From Owenia fusiformis (lineage: Eukaryota > Annelida > Polychaeta > Sabellida > Oweniidae): DNA of 64,000 bases. How positions within the stretch are numbered: position 1 is the first letter of the stretch; every line of letters starts with the position of its first letter. Of the stretch, positions 24,701 through 36,300 are shown one piece after another. Both the position numbers and the translations under genes were made by a program. The stretch spans positions 30,776,867-30,840,866 of the forward strand of contig CAIIXF020000008.1 in the NCBI GenBank assembly GCA_903813345.2, given 5' to 3'. Under the pieces are notes generated by a model. It had not been told where the DNA came from. It did not search any database and was given only the letters and a program-made list of their open reading frames with translations.

Positions 24701-27700
24701 AAAGATTGCTTTACCCTGCAGAGTCCACGGTATCAAATGATGCACTAGAGGATGCCTGGGACGAACTCGGAGATGTCAACTTTGGAAAGGCTCTAACTCT
24801 TTCTACATACTTATATTTTTTCCTATAAGAAGATTGAATGGAATGAATGACAGTTGTCGCAGGTATGGTGATACAATAACATCAAGGTGGTGCAATTTGG
24901 GTGCTGCCAAATCTGTGCTGCAAGTTGGGTGCTGCAAATTGGGTGTGGTAAGTTGGGTGCTGCCTAATGGGTGCTGCAAGTTGGGTCCATAACCTCTTCA
25001 ATTAGAATATTGTGTAGTATGTTGTTAATCTTGCAGCAAAATGCAACTAAAATACATTAGAACAGCATTAACCAGGGTTTAATTTACAGATCTAGATTAT
25101 GTTTTTCTGTTAACTAAACACAATTTTTCACCTCAAAAATTGGAACACTTCAAAGTCTCATTTGTCAATGTAATTTCTCAAACTTAAAGTAAAATGAACC
25201 CCTGCGAAGAAAATAGCCCCTGAGTGAAACACTCTTTGGAGGCAACAAAAGCGTTCCACTTCTCAGGTTTAACTGCATACATGAACTTACAAGAATTCTA
25301 CATCATGAAATTCTTTAGGGACTCTGAATGGTTTCCTTTGGGGTTCTCGTGTTGTGTGGAGACACTTTGTCCATTCTGTCATGTTCCCCGAGCACTTGTA
25401 GCCCCCAGTTCTGAAAAATGTTAAATGGTCAATAGTGGGGAAAAATTGAGTCAAGATGTGGAAAATTGGCACATCTTGATGACCTCCCAAAAGAAGGTCA
25501 AATTGCAAGAGTAAGTCAATTTCAAAAGTACATAAAATTCCATAAACATATTAATGCTATACATGTATACCATGAATAAGTATAACCTTGGAATAAAATA
25601 AGCTGGAGTCTTGATACAGGACATCTGTGGTTAAGATCATTTAAAAATCACTGAGCCATGAGCTTTAATCCTTCATTACTCACCCATAAACCAATTGTCC
25701 TTTCTTGCATTCAGTACATGGTTTAAGGGCCCCAAACGCCATACAGTCACTCACACGATCAAGAAGCTGAAAATTGAAACAGGGTCATTGTTTATATGAG
25801 GGTGAGATGATCAGATGAAATCATATCATTAAAGATCTAGATATTGCATAAGGGCCTTATAAATGAATTGTTAATATACTGTAGCTATGCTTGCAAGTTA
25901 TTTGAAAACCTCCCTAGCCAAACTCATTTTTTTAAACTTTTTAGGGATTGGTTTTTATTTCTATTGCGATTTTAACCAAAATGTATCTTTCTCAATGTCC
26001 GATTTAAAGTTTGCTCTAAAAAATTGCCCCTCAAAATATTAAGAAAAGTCTCATTAGGCCATCAGCTTCACCCCAAAATTTAGCTTATCGGTACCAAGTT
26101 AGGGGAATAATGCTCATAGTGGTTTTTGGCAAGGTAAATACCTCCAGAGTAAGAAAATATGTGATAGCATTGCGGGAGTGGTAGCTTATGGGTGTTATCG
26201 CCCATTTTTCAAAATGGCTGCTATTGCGCTTTTTACCAAATAAAAGAAATTATATCTTAGTATAATGAGAGGCAAAAACAATGATTTTGACGTCTATTTC
26301 TGGGTTTTAGGGGTCAAGGATTTCATTTATGTCAAAATCTAAGTCATCAAAAAATTGCTTTATATGGAAATCCAAGATGGCCACCAAAATGGGTCTCAAA
26401 ACAAATATGTTACTATTGATATAAGCTAAAAAAAAAGCTCAAAGAAGGTTAAAAGTGACTTTGGAGACCATGAATAGGTTTTAGAGGCTGAGGATTTTAT
26501 TTGTGTCTAAATTTAAGTAATAATAGAAATCCTCTATATGAAATTCCAAGATGGCCACCAAAATGAGTGCCAAAATGAATATGTAAACTATTTATATAAA
26601 CTCAAAGAATATTTAAAAAATGGTTTTGCAGACCATGATAGGGTTTTAGAGGTTAATACAGATTCCATCCATGGATAAATCTAGGTGATTAAAGAATACC
26701 TTTATATAGAAATTTGAAATGGCTGCCAAAATGGCAAACATATGGCTGCCAAAATGAATTTATGCGCACATAAAAAAGTTAAAAAGAAATGTACGTAATA
26801 GATATCTGAAACTAGGTTTCAGGGGAAAATGGTTTCAATTTAGCCTTTACCAAAGTCATCTTAACCTTTCCTCATATTAAAATCCAAAATGATCACCAAA
26901 ATGAATATTTACATGTACATACATGTATATCTATAAGCATTAACAGAGGATGTTGGCAAGTGATTGTGGTATCTTTGACTAGTTAACTAGGATCTAGGGA
27001 TTGAGGATTTCAGTTACCACTGAAATTTTTTCTTTTTACTTTAATTGTTAAATTGTTGTCTTGATGAAAATCAAAGATGGCTGCCAAAATCGCTGCCAAA
27101 TTGGCTGTTGGTTAAGTTTTTTCCTATTTTCTAGCTTATTTCTCTCTTTATCTGTTATACCATCTATATTTTTCAGTGTTCTTTGTTGTTTTCATTTTTG
27201 TCTTTGTTTTTTGGCCATCATCTCGAGGCAGCTTAGAATCCCTTGTGCTCCAGGGAATGACTAGGTCATAACAGTGATGATGTCCATAAAGGCTTGGCAA
27301 GAAGGATGTTTTGTGTCATCATTCACTTTGAGACCTCTTTACTAGGACTCTTCTGCTTTCACAATCCAGTTCATTGCAGCGATGAAGAGGGTACAATTGA
27401 GATGGTACATCCCATCAGGGCTATCTTGGATATTCAAATAAATGTATTCCAAAATTACTTATTCTTTTGGCAGCCATTTTGGTTGCCATCCTGAATATCC
27501 AAATAAAACAATTATTTGATGACTAAGTTTTAGACAAAATAAAAGTTCTCGACCATTGAAACTTTGACATGGTCTCCAAAATCACTTTGAACATATATTA
27601 ATAGTAACATATTAATTTTGGCAGCCATCTTCAATTTCCACATCAAGTTATTCTTTGATGACTAAGACAATAAAATCGTTGATCCCCTAACACTTTCATG

Positions 27701-30700
27701 GTCTACAAAATTAATTTTTATCTGTTATTTGAGCTTATATCAATACATGTAGTTGCATTTTCATTTTGGTGGCCATCTTGGATTTCCATATATTAAAGCA
27801 ATTCTTTGCTGACTTAGACTTAAATGAGGCATAAATGAAATCCTTGACCCCTAAACCCTTTCATTGTCTACAAAATTGCTTTTTATCTGTTCCTTGAGCC
27901 TGCATATATAACAATACTATAATAACATATTCGTTTAGTTTATCTTTAGTACATATTTGTTTTTGAACCAAAGGACGATTCTCGGTTTGGAGAACAGTCT
28001 CCTGGGCTAATAATTTTTTTAATGAAAAATATAGAAATATTACCCAAATTAAACTATAAATATTCAAAAGAGGACATTTAAATCTACAAGATGTAAAAAT
28101 AACAAATTGGTCTGAAGCAGGGATAAGGCTCAATTTGACCGATTCAATAAAATACAAGTCTCGATTTGGGGAAAGAAGTTCATCAGTGTACTGCGCTAAT
28201 ATTTTTTTGCGAAAAATCTAGAAATATTACCCAGATTAAGTTATGACTATTCAAAAGAAGACATTCAAATCTATATTATGTAAAAAAAATCAAATTTGTC
28301 CAAAGCAGGGATAATGCTCATTTAGATTTTTTCAGCTTACCCTGCTCTCTCCAGGTGGGATATCTTGCTTATTATATTCCAGTAGAACCTTCATGGCATT
28401 GTTGGATACACTCTTGGATAACTCATCTCTTATCTTCCAAAGTAGCTGGCTTTGTTCCTGAAATATTAACAATCATATCAGAGGTGGCCCTGGAAATTAA
28501 GAGGAGTGGGATTTTGGGCCCCAATTATGAATGTTTTGAAAATTAGGCCAAAAATTATTATGTGGAGAGGAGCACATTTTGGGCCCTAATTTTTTTCAGA
28601 GTCAACCTTAAAAGGGGGGGGCAATGTCTGCCACTGCATATACACCATTCCAATTAATCAATCCTCCTTTTGGAAAATCAGGGAAGTCATATTATATTAC
28701 ATAAAGCTAGATTTTGATGTCTTACTTTGCAGGCAGCAAGGAACCAGATCCAATATTAAAGTTTTGCGCAAAATTAACTATTTTTTGGGAGAACGGGTCA
28801 GGTCATGGGTTTTCAAGAGACTATTGAAAATCCATGGTCAGATTAAATTTGGACATGAACATAGGAAACATTGTAAAATCCATATTTAATCCCTCCTAGT
28901 AAAAAACCTCTATATACATGAAAATATACAACATACCCTAAGTGTTTTTTCCTCTGGAGTTTCAGTGATCTTCTGTTTTTTGGCAGGAGTGGCTCCCTTG
29001 GCAGAAGCAGATGCCTTGCGTTTGCTGGAATAAGAAAATAGAGCCAATCAATTTTTAATTTAAGAATTCAAATATAAACATAAGCTCTAAAATAGCAGTT
29101 CAGCCACAATTAAATACACGTATATGTTTAAACTTTTATTTCATTTGTTGAGCCAAACAGCATGGTCATTAGAGAGAATTGTTCAATTCAAAAAATTGTG
29201 TAACAAAGACATTATCTAGCTTTGACCCTTGTAACTCCCCCCCACACCCTTCACCTCTACAACCTGGAGGGTGTGGGGACTTGCTGTTAAGACAGAGCAA
29301 TATTGAATTGAATATTTAACAACAGTACAATTACTTGTTTAAATAATCCCAATCAAAGTAAATCTTGACAATAGTTCATCCAAATAACATTTAAAAGCCA
29401 AGAAAAGAATTTCTAATGTCTTGTTTTTATTTCCAAAGAAAAAAGTTCTGCCCAGTGCTTGTGTCTTGTACTTACTCTCCCTTTCCCAGTTTTTCGATGA
29501 TGTAGTCTCTGTCTTCTTTCTTCAGTCTGATGAAGTACTGCATTCTGAAATATTCGTATTATGTCATATCATGATTTATAACATCATCATCATCATCATC
29601 ATATTTAGGAGGGAGAGGTGTAATTCTGTGTTATCCTCCCTTCTGATCATTTGTTTGTTACATGACATATTTTTTATTGACAGTTTTAATTTCTTTGGTA
29701 TTTTTCCCTTTTCCTCTTTGAGAATATGGGCCAGTTTTTGGATCTAGGCCTATATTCTTTCAAAATTGGAGGCCCATTTTTCAAAGCAGGCCCATTTTCT
29801 CAAAAAGGTTTGGCTCATTTCGGGCCTACAATAATAAATAAATTGGGACCGACCTTGGGAGTGAGACCCCTTAGCATTGCCTGTAATTATTCCAGGAATG
29901 TGTGTATTAAAAAATATCAAATGCTCCTGAAAATCTTTATTGTAGAAAACAAAAATATGGAAAACAGAATTTACCGTTCAGGCTGCATTGTTGTATCAAA
30001 ATCAAGTTCATCTCTTGCATCTGCGAAACAGTCAACATGATACCACTGGTCCATGGGGCCATACATTACGGCACGAGAGCTTGTATAATCCTTCTTTGAT
30101 AAACGCACTTCATTCTGTAATAAATTTCAAAATAAAAGTCAGCCATGCATTATGCACTTACAAACAAAATTATCAGAATATTATTATATATTTCTCACTG
30201 TGACTGACGTTTTTCAGTGTGTTTTTTCAGCAAATCATACTCAACAAAGTAACATGTTCAACAAATGTCTACAGACAGTATTTCTATCATATTCAGTGGA
30301 GCAATCATACTGATTAGGTTTAAATACATGTAGGTAGACTTTTGGTCTGGCAAGCTTTCTCCCAAACTCAATTTTCTTTATACGAGGGTTGTCCAAAAAA
30401 TCTTGAGTTGACAACTATGTACAGAAGCTCTCTGATTATTCAGACAAACCTTTGCAATTTTTTCTTTACACCCACGACATGTACTGGCTCCAGATTTTGC
30501 GTACTCAGCAACATAGTCTTTGTAGTTCCCACTAGGGCCAGTTGCAGCGCCACCTGCATCACCACCTCCTCCAGCACTAGCCCCACCTATTGGAGAATAA
30601 ACAAATTACTTACAACTAGAGAATTCAGTATCAAATTGATGTTTAAAAATAGCATTAAACAAACATACCAGAAGCTGGAGATAAATTGTATTTCTTAAAA

Positions 30701-33281
30701 TAGAAAGGAGACAATATTTGGATCATGGGTTTAGTATTAAGTATTACAGTATTATTGAATTTTAAGTTTAAACCAAAATGAACAAACAATTTAGTAACAC
30801 GTGAAAAATCAAAATGAAAACAGCCTCATCATGGAGTGTCTTTTTCCTCACCTATTTGATCTTTTAGTTTCTTTTGATCCTCCCACCTGAGACCGTCATA
30901 TCCATGGATCTCCGACACGTCTTTCACCCGAGCACGCTTCCAGAAGCATTTAACATGGAACCAATTGGGTACCTAAAACATGAGAAAAGTTAGCTATTTG
31001 GGCCCCTAAAATGTGCATAATTGGAACTATTAGGTCAATTCAAATGTGCAAAATTGAATATTTGTGCATAAAAAGTGTGCATAATTGAACAACTTGGACC
31101 CCTGAAATGTGCATAATTAAACTATCTGATCAATTCAAATGTGCAAAATTGAATATTCATACACATACAATGCGTAAAACTAAACTAGTTAGGTATCTAG
31201 AAATATTGAAATTGAAAGGATTACATATCAAGAAAAATTCAGAATTTGGCAATCTGGTTGAGAAGTCAGAAGCATCAGAACTTAACAACTGAAATAAAGA
31301 AATCTGCAATTTACCTTTATAATGCTATTCAAAATTAGATAAATAAATACACTTAATTATTCACAATTAGATAATGCTATTTTAATATTTTTTATTATAC
31401 TGAAATAAATTGGCCTACCTTCCCATCAAAGTGTGCTGACTGAAATAAAGAAAAGAAAAGAAATAAATAATTCATATTTTGAAAATATAGTAATTTAAGT
31501 CATTCACTCTTACTCTTTTATATTTTCACAATAATAAATGACATTTGCCAATCAACATTTTAACATTCATATTTAAATATTCATACATGTACATGTACCC
31601 CTCTAGACTCGAATTTCAGATCTACCCCTAACTGAAATTATCCCAATCTCCAGGGAAAAAGTAGGTGTGTCATTTCGAGCTTGGGAATAGTTTTAGCATC
31701 AAATAAAAAAAGGACGAGGGTATGTAAGACTCCTAATCTTCAGGTAAATCCACAGTCAGAGAGAATGTTTCTGGCGAATATTCTGGGATTTCAAACACTT
31801 TGAAGTTGGGAAACCGGAAGGGCTTACCTTTTTCAATTCCCGAATCTCACCAAATCTCTCCGAAATTAGCTCATCTTGGTGACTGTAAATTGCACAGCTG
31901 TATTCAATGGAGTCTTGTCATATTCGATCAGCCTCAATTTTAAAGTGTATATTTTATTTTCAACGTGATTTCATCGTTTTTTGTCGACTGGTAAGAAAAC
32001 GCCGGGCAAATGGCAAGGTGGATGACTTTTGACCTGACCTTGACCGATGGTGATCACGTCATCAATATTACCAAGATGGCGGTTTCAAAATTTTCTAAAA
32101 TCGCTTCAAATAATATTATGTTAATTCCTAGCGAGTAAAGATATCTCTTAGTTTGCTATTTCACAATAAGATAACGAAATGTGAAAGGAATTCGTATTTA
32201 TCAATTAAAACATCACATCGACATTTGGTATTCGTAAACTAGACGATGAAGATAACGACCTCGAAAAAAAACAAAAGAGCGAGTACGGGATTCGAACCCG
32301 GGCCTCCAGCGTGCTCAGCGAGGATTCTCCCACTAGACCACCGTTATATTACATATGGTGTTGGGAATTAAACGCTACTTATTTTGAATGCTATGATTCG
32401 GAAGTGACGTCACGTTCTTCACGTTTTGTTTGAGAGCGAGAACGAGACGTGCCAGAAGCCCGGCTTTTTTGTCAGTCGAGCTGTTCAAAGTACATTTAGT
32501 AATAATTATCGCTTTTCAGAACAATTTAGGAAACAATATTTTCTATCTACATCGATTACAAAGCATCTAAGGTACGTAAATTTATATGAACAACTGAGTC
32601 AATAGGGATAAATAGCCCAACGAGAGTCGGCGGTCTTGAAAAATACTTGGATCTGATGCCAGTCCTGTTATTGATATAGTTCCAGGGCAGTTCGAAGAAC
32701 GTATTAGATGTCCGTGGGTAAATCTTATTTTTCAAGTTCTACCAAAGCAGTCAGTCCATGAAATACTCTAGTACCTTGAATTTTGTGCACACACACATAC
32801 ACAAACTACAACCAAAGCAAATCAATTGTAGATTGCCCTTATGATCATTCACATTTGTGGCGCCATCTTTCAATCAGCTCCACAGCCAGCACCATCTATC
32901 TTATATCTAATATATTAGAACAGCTCAGTAGCCTAACTACATTGAAAACATACAGTAGACTAATGTAACCAAATTAGAGATATTCAACTATACAAGTCTT
33001 CGAGGCGTTTTATAAACGTTTTTTATCGAGTACTGTCACTTCTAATACACATTCATTATATGTACAAGACTGGGCAGCTTATTGAAACATGGCGGAAGTT
33101 TTAAAAAATCAAAACAAAGTTTCAAAATAGATTTGTGAAAGAAATACAGATCAAAGTTTACCTGAACCATAATTGCAAGACGCAGTGTGTCTTTATTTAT
33201 TCCTTCTTTGCACGATTTACATGAAGATCGATCGCTCTTCGCGTATTCGCCCTTAAAACCGTAGTCATGATCGTCGGACAT
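12742..33281 (-). CDS. PARP1: Poly(ADP-ribose) polymerase 1, complete, 26 coding exons
   Basis: Nuclear sensor of DNA breaks that uses NAD+ to build poly(ADP-ribose). Exons (transcription order): 33162-33281, 31419-31439, 30852-30972, 30450-30586, 29975-30114, 29476-29544, 28937-29024, 28341-28457, 25684-25766, 25291-25410, 24715-24822, 24297-24448, 23715-23860, 23404-23473, 22969-23046, 22392-22524, 18752-18950, 17997-18128, 17686-17769, 17362-17484, 16900-17121, 16283-16435, 15887-16014, 15517-15578, 13586-13703, 12742-12814. Phases close to 998 residues (human 1014). Domains: zinc finger 1 (C21, C24, H53, C56), zinc finger 2 (C124, C127, H159, C162), basic NLS (about 203-222), zinc finger 3 (C288, C291, C305, C315), BRCT (about 383-473), WGR (motif 575-577), helical domain (about 650-760), ART domain with H848, Y882 and E975. 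An in-frame TAG lies just upstream of the ATG. DEVD occurs at 635-638, not near the NLS. The long introns carry many repeats. Confidence 0.96.
13229..13385 (-). repeat. Dispersed repeat, CAGGCC-TAGCCAG family, copy 1
   Basis: Shares with 47.9, 58.1 and 60.5 kb a body containing GGGTTCA, AACAATTTTGG, CAAAATCACTT and ACTGCATGATTTTGA, with a CTGGCTACAGGCCTG end. This copy is reversed relative to the others. It lies in the last PARP1 intron. Confidence 0.65.
13888..14578. mobile_element. Foldback-like inverted repeat in PARP1 intron 24
   Basis: Left arm words such as GATTTTAGACAGTCATAT and CCATGGGTACTTTCTGG return as reverse complements near 14510-14560. The arms are about 340 bp and diverged inward. 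Ends were estimated; no clean target duplication was found. It looks older than the foldbacks at 6.5 and 33.9 kb. Confidence 0.7.
15001..15420. repeat. 37-bp minisatellite, 11 full units plus a partial one
   Basis: Units of exactly 37 bp, AAGTGGAACACCTGTGTAAG then TGAAATAAACTGCATGT, are almost identical. Because 37 is not a multiple of three and the unit lacks minus-strand stops in all frames, three long false reading frames arise with a 37-residue super-period. The unit core AAGTGGAACACC and the flanking GAGGTACCAAAGG match the MITE at 37594-37770, so the array probably grew inside a copy of it. It lies in PARP1 intron 24. Confidence 0.9.
16568..16870. repeat. 33-bp degenerate minisatellite in PARP1 intron 21
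   Basis: About nine units of the type ACTCAACTCAAATGG, CATGCCTCAAATAATATG. The 33-bp period equals 11 codons, which keeps one plus-strand frame open with an 11-residue repeat (MTQxKWxASNN-like). It ends about 30 bp from the donor of PARP1 exon 21. Probably non-coding. Confidence 0.8.
18951..21756 (-). repeat. Array of about 22 copies of the 5' part of the PARP1 WGR exon
   Basis: Units of about 127 bp (one of about 120) fill most of the distance between the WGR exon (18752-18950) and 21756. Each unit carries about 106 bp of that exon plus about 21 bp of intron including the acceptor TTTTGTAG. All lie upstream of the true exon in transcription order. Units differ at few sites, notably a small indel in a run of coding bases (GATAAGAGCC, GATAGAGCC, GTGAGAGCC) that changes frame. 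In units that keep the parent frame the junction back to intron gives TTA TAA, a stop. The high identity suggests recent expansion or homogenisation. Confidence 0.95.
24891..24988. repeat. Short tandem repeat, AAGTTGGGTGCTGC type
   Basis: About six or seven degenerate copies of a 14-18 bp unit in PARP1 intron 10. Confidence 0.7.
25205..25275. repeat. Fragment of the GTGGAACACC MITE family
   Basis: Contains GTGAAACAC, GCGTTCCACTT and CAGGTTTAACTG, weak matches to the element at 37594-37770. Lies just outside PARP1 exon 10. Confidence 0.4.
26170..27860. repeat. Long degenerate inverted repeat in PARP1 intron 8
   Basis: The left side (about 26330-26870) repeats words such as CCAAGATGGCCACCAAAATG and TTTTAGAGG. 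The right side (about 27460-27860) carries their complements, such as TTTTGGTGGCCATCTTGGAT. Within each side the motif recurs every 120-190 bp, so the structure is a tandem array facing its inverted copy. It is too degenerate to be certain of ends. Confidence 0.6.
29580..29601. repeat. (CAT)n microsatellite
   Basis: Six CAT triplets in a row in PARP1 intron 5. Confidence 0.9.
30996..31170. repeat. Tandem duplication of about 95 bp in PARP1 intron 2
   Basis: The segment with CCCCTAAAATGTGCATAATT and GTGCAAAATTGAATATT occurs twice in a row with moderate divergence. Confidence 0.7.
31419..31439 (-). other. PARP1: 21-nt microexon of PARP1
   Basis: TTTCAG precedes and GTAGGC follows exactly 21 bases encoding SAHFDGK, the segment that joins the two halves of zinc finger 1. 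Both neighbouring junctions are phase 0, and without it the finger would lose seven residues between its C-C and H-C ligand pairs. Confidence 0.85.
32281..32350 (-). pseudogene. tRNA-Gly-like sequence (decayed tRNA or SINE head)
   Basis: The minus strand contains a perfect B box (GGTTCGAATCC, 32298-32288), an A-box-like GGTCTAGTGGGAG, and GGAGGCCCGGG as in tRNA-Gly. The acceptor stem does not pair and the anticodon loop lacks the invariant T33, so it is not a functional tRNA. It lies in PARP1 intron 1. Confidence 0.65.
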
Positions 33282-33337
33282 TCTGAATTTCTAGAATTCA
33301 AAACGAGGCTTAAAGCCCGCCAAACGTGAAAGAAAAA
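33282..33337. promoter_or_regulatory. PARP1-POLE2 bidirectional promoter with E2F-like site
   Basis: Only 56 bp separate the two start codons. The interval has no TATA box. Minus-strand TTTGGCGGG (33324-33316) fits the E2F consensus TTTSSCGS. Vertebrate PARP1 and replication genes are E2F targets by general knowledge; use of this site here is inferred. Core promoter elements may extend into the first exons or introns. Confidence 0.65.
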
Positions 33338-36300
33338 ATGTCATCGAAACAGAAATCGTCGATTGTTTCGGCGTTCAAGATGCACGGACTCACTTTGAGG
33401 AGGTAATGTTTCTTTTGAATGTGGAATAGAATATACTTTACTAATTTAAGTCAATAGTTTTTATAAATACTTTGCGAATATCCACCTATTGTTACTTGAA
33501 GACAGGCTACTTAAACAGTCACATATTATCGCCCACGGAATATAAACAACACATCTGTCTGCTGTCGATATTATTTATTCTATGTCAATATACCAAAATT
33601 TACTACTTTTTTCGACAATATTCATATTAATATCTAAGGGTTCAGGCTAGGACCCTGCTGAATTTCGTATACAGTGAACCCCATGTGGAGTTCATACTTA
33701 CGGTCTGATACACTGCTTCAAAGGCAAGCAGTTGAACCTGGAAAATAAGAAATCTATAGACCATTGTGCCATAATATATGGAAAAATATATTCATATTGC
33801 ACAGGAATGACATTTGTATATTTCAGATTATTTAATGTTTACCGCAATAACACGCCTGGTGATCGTACAAAAATGATGCAGGGGGGATCAGGCCATTTCT
33901 GCAAGAAAACTCAACAAATTTGAAAGATTTATTTTTTCAAGAGAAAATTTCGGCTGAATTGCCAAATGAATAGGCGCAGTGCATGGCAAAATATGTTAGG
34001 TCATCTAGTATTTTTTTTGAACTGATACCCTTCTAAGATATGAGATCTATTAAAAAAGGCGCATCATCACCAATGTGCAAAAGTCAATGTTTTTGCTATC
34101 AACCGGGCAACAATGGTCTGCACGACCTGTAGTAAATAGGTATAAGGGACGTTATTATCACAATACTTATGACATTGCTCACTTTTTAAAGTTAGTTTCC
34201 ATGCGTTATACAAAAAATAATCTAAATAAATCAATTTGGGATGGAGGGGGGGATTGGATGGAGGGGGGATTTATATATCTTTACGATCATTGAACAAATT
34301 CACAAGAACTCGTGTATTTGAAAAAACTAAACTCAGTACCCCAGTAAGAAACTGGATATTATATAACTGGAGAATGAAAAATGGGTAATAAGAATAAATT
34401 CAAGTAGCACGTCTTATCATGTCTTATAAATGCATGATCTCCCCCTCCATCCGATCCCCCCTCCATCCCAAATTAATTTATTTAGATTATTTTTTGTATA
34501 ACGCATGGAAACTAACTTTAAAAAGTGGGCAATGTCATTAGTATTGTGATAATAACGTCAATTATACCTATTTATTACAGGACGTGTAGACCATTGTTGC
34601 CCGATTTATAGCAAAAACATTGACTTTTGCAAGTTGGTGATGATGCGCCTTTTTTAATAGATCTCATATCTTAGAAGGGTTTCAGTTAAAAAAAAATACT
34701 AGATGACCTAACATATTTTGCCATGCACTGCGCCTGTTCATTTGGCAATTCAGATGTAAATTAATTCTCTCAATAAAATAAATCTTCCAAATTTGTTGAG
34801 TTTTCTTGCAGAAATCGCCTAATCCCCCCCTCCATCATTTTTGTACGATCACTGGGCGTGAATAAACCTGTGCCCTCTTGTAATTTTGAGGTTTCATTAA
34901 AGGCGTCCTTCAATGGAGAGGACGTAAATCAAGATTGGGTGGACGAAAATTAAAAAAATAATTACGTTTTTGGGACGCAATTTGAATTTCGTAAATAACT
35001 TCGTGAATCCACTTACCTTCAGTCTCTTTATTTCGTCAGAATCCACTAAATAATTGAAGGAAATTCTATTTCTAAAAGAAATAAAATTTTCTTTCGAAGT
35101 TTCCTTCCCGGAAGTTGATTCATGATTGAAATAGTACGAGGCATGTGATAGGTCAAATAGTTATCCAATACTCGATATCCGAGCAGTATTCAGTACGAGT
35201 CTTATGATTGGCCGCTAGCTGAGGACCCGATTTAAACCATTTTCTATTGGTCAAGTGCGATCACAAGATCATTATTTAAGAATGTGCATGCGCATGCGCA
35301 AGAAACTGAACCAAAAAATTGAACCTCGCGCAGATTGCCCCTAAACTAAAGCAAAATCAGTCGATAATTGCTTCGAAATACGTAACAGACTGTATACCTG
35401 TATTTCCTAGCATCCAAGGACCAGGGACGCCTCAGTATTTTTCTTGATCCTTCTCCAATATCTTGCCTACGTCAACCAATCTGAAAGTATGGGGAAAGGA
35501 ATATTCTTACAAGTGCTCACTTTGCAAAGGAGACTGCTGCAATCTGCAACACATCTTAAGCTCTTGCTCCCAGTCCTTGAGCGAAGGCAGATACACATGG
35601 AGACACAACAAGGTTCTTCAAGAAATCTTCAAATATGTCGACCAGCAGAGAGGTTTTGCCAATAGAGCAACAATACTGCAACAACAACAGAAGATATGCT
35701 TTATCAAGGAAGGGAAACCCAGAGCTGTAAACACTCCCAAACCACAACCCAAGACAAGTATCTTGGCCAATGCAACAGACTGGAGACACAAGAAGGTTCT
35801 TCAAGAAATCACCAAATATGTTGACCATTAGAAAGGTTTTGCCAATAGAGCTACGGAACTGCAACAGCAACAGAATACATGCTTTATCAAGGAAGGGAAA
35901 CCCAGAGCCGTAAACACTCCTAAACCACAACCCAAGACGGAACTGCAAAATCAACAGAATATATGCTTCATCAAGGAAGGGAGGCCCACCAAAGCCAAGC
36001 ACCTTGGTCAGTAAACCTCTTCTAGAAACTTGTCTTTCCTCAGTATGTGGCTGTAACAACCTTGCGCCCAGACATCCAGGTTATGACTTCCAGCTCGACC
36101 AAGACCATTCTCATCATTTGACCAAAAGTCCCATGGGAAGATAGGCTGATGTTTCGCATGAGATCAAAATAGCGAAATATAGAGACCTCGCAGATGATGC
36201 AAAGACAAGAGGCTTGCACGCATCCATCTTCCGAAATTGGCTGTAGAGGGTTCCCAGCAACATCAGTCAGAACCCTATTGTCCAAGTTAGGACTACAACC

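Noticed and set aside
32281-32350. Functional tRNA-Gly gene
   Set aside because: The acceptor stem does not pair and the anticodon loop is abnormal; only the promoter boxes are preserved.
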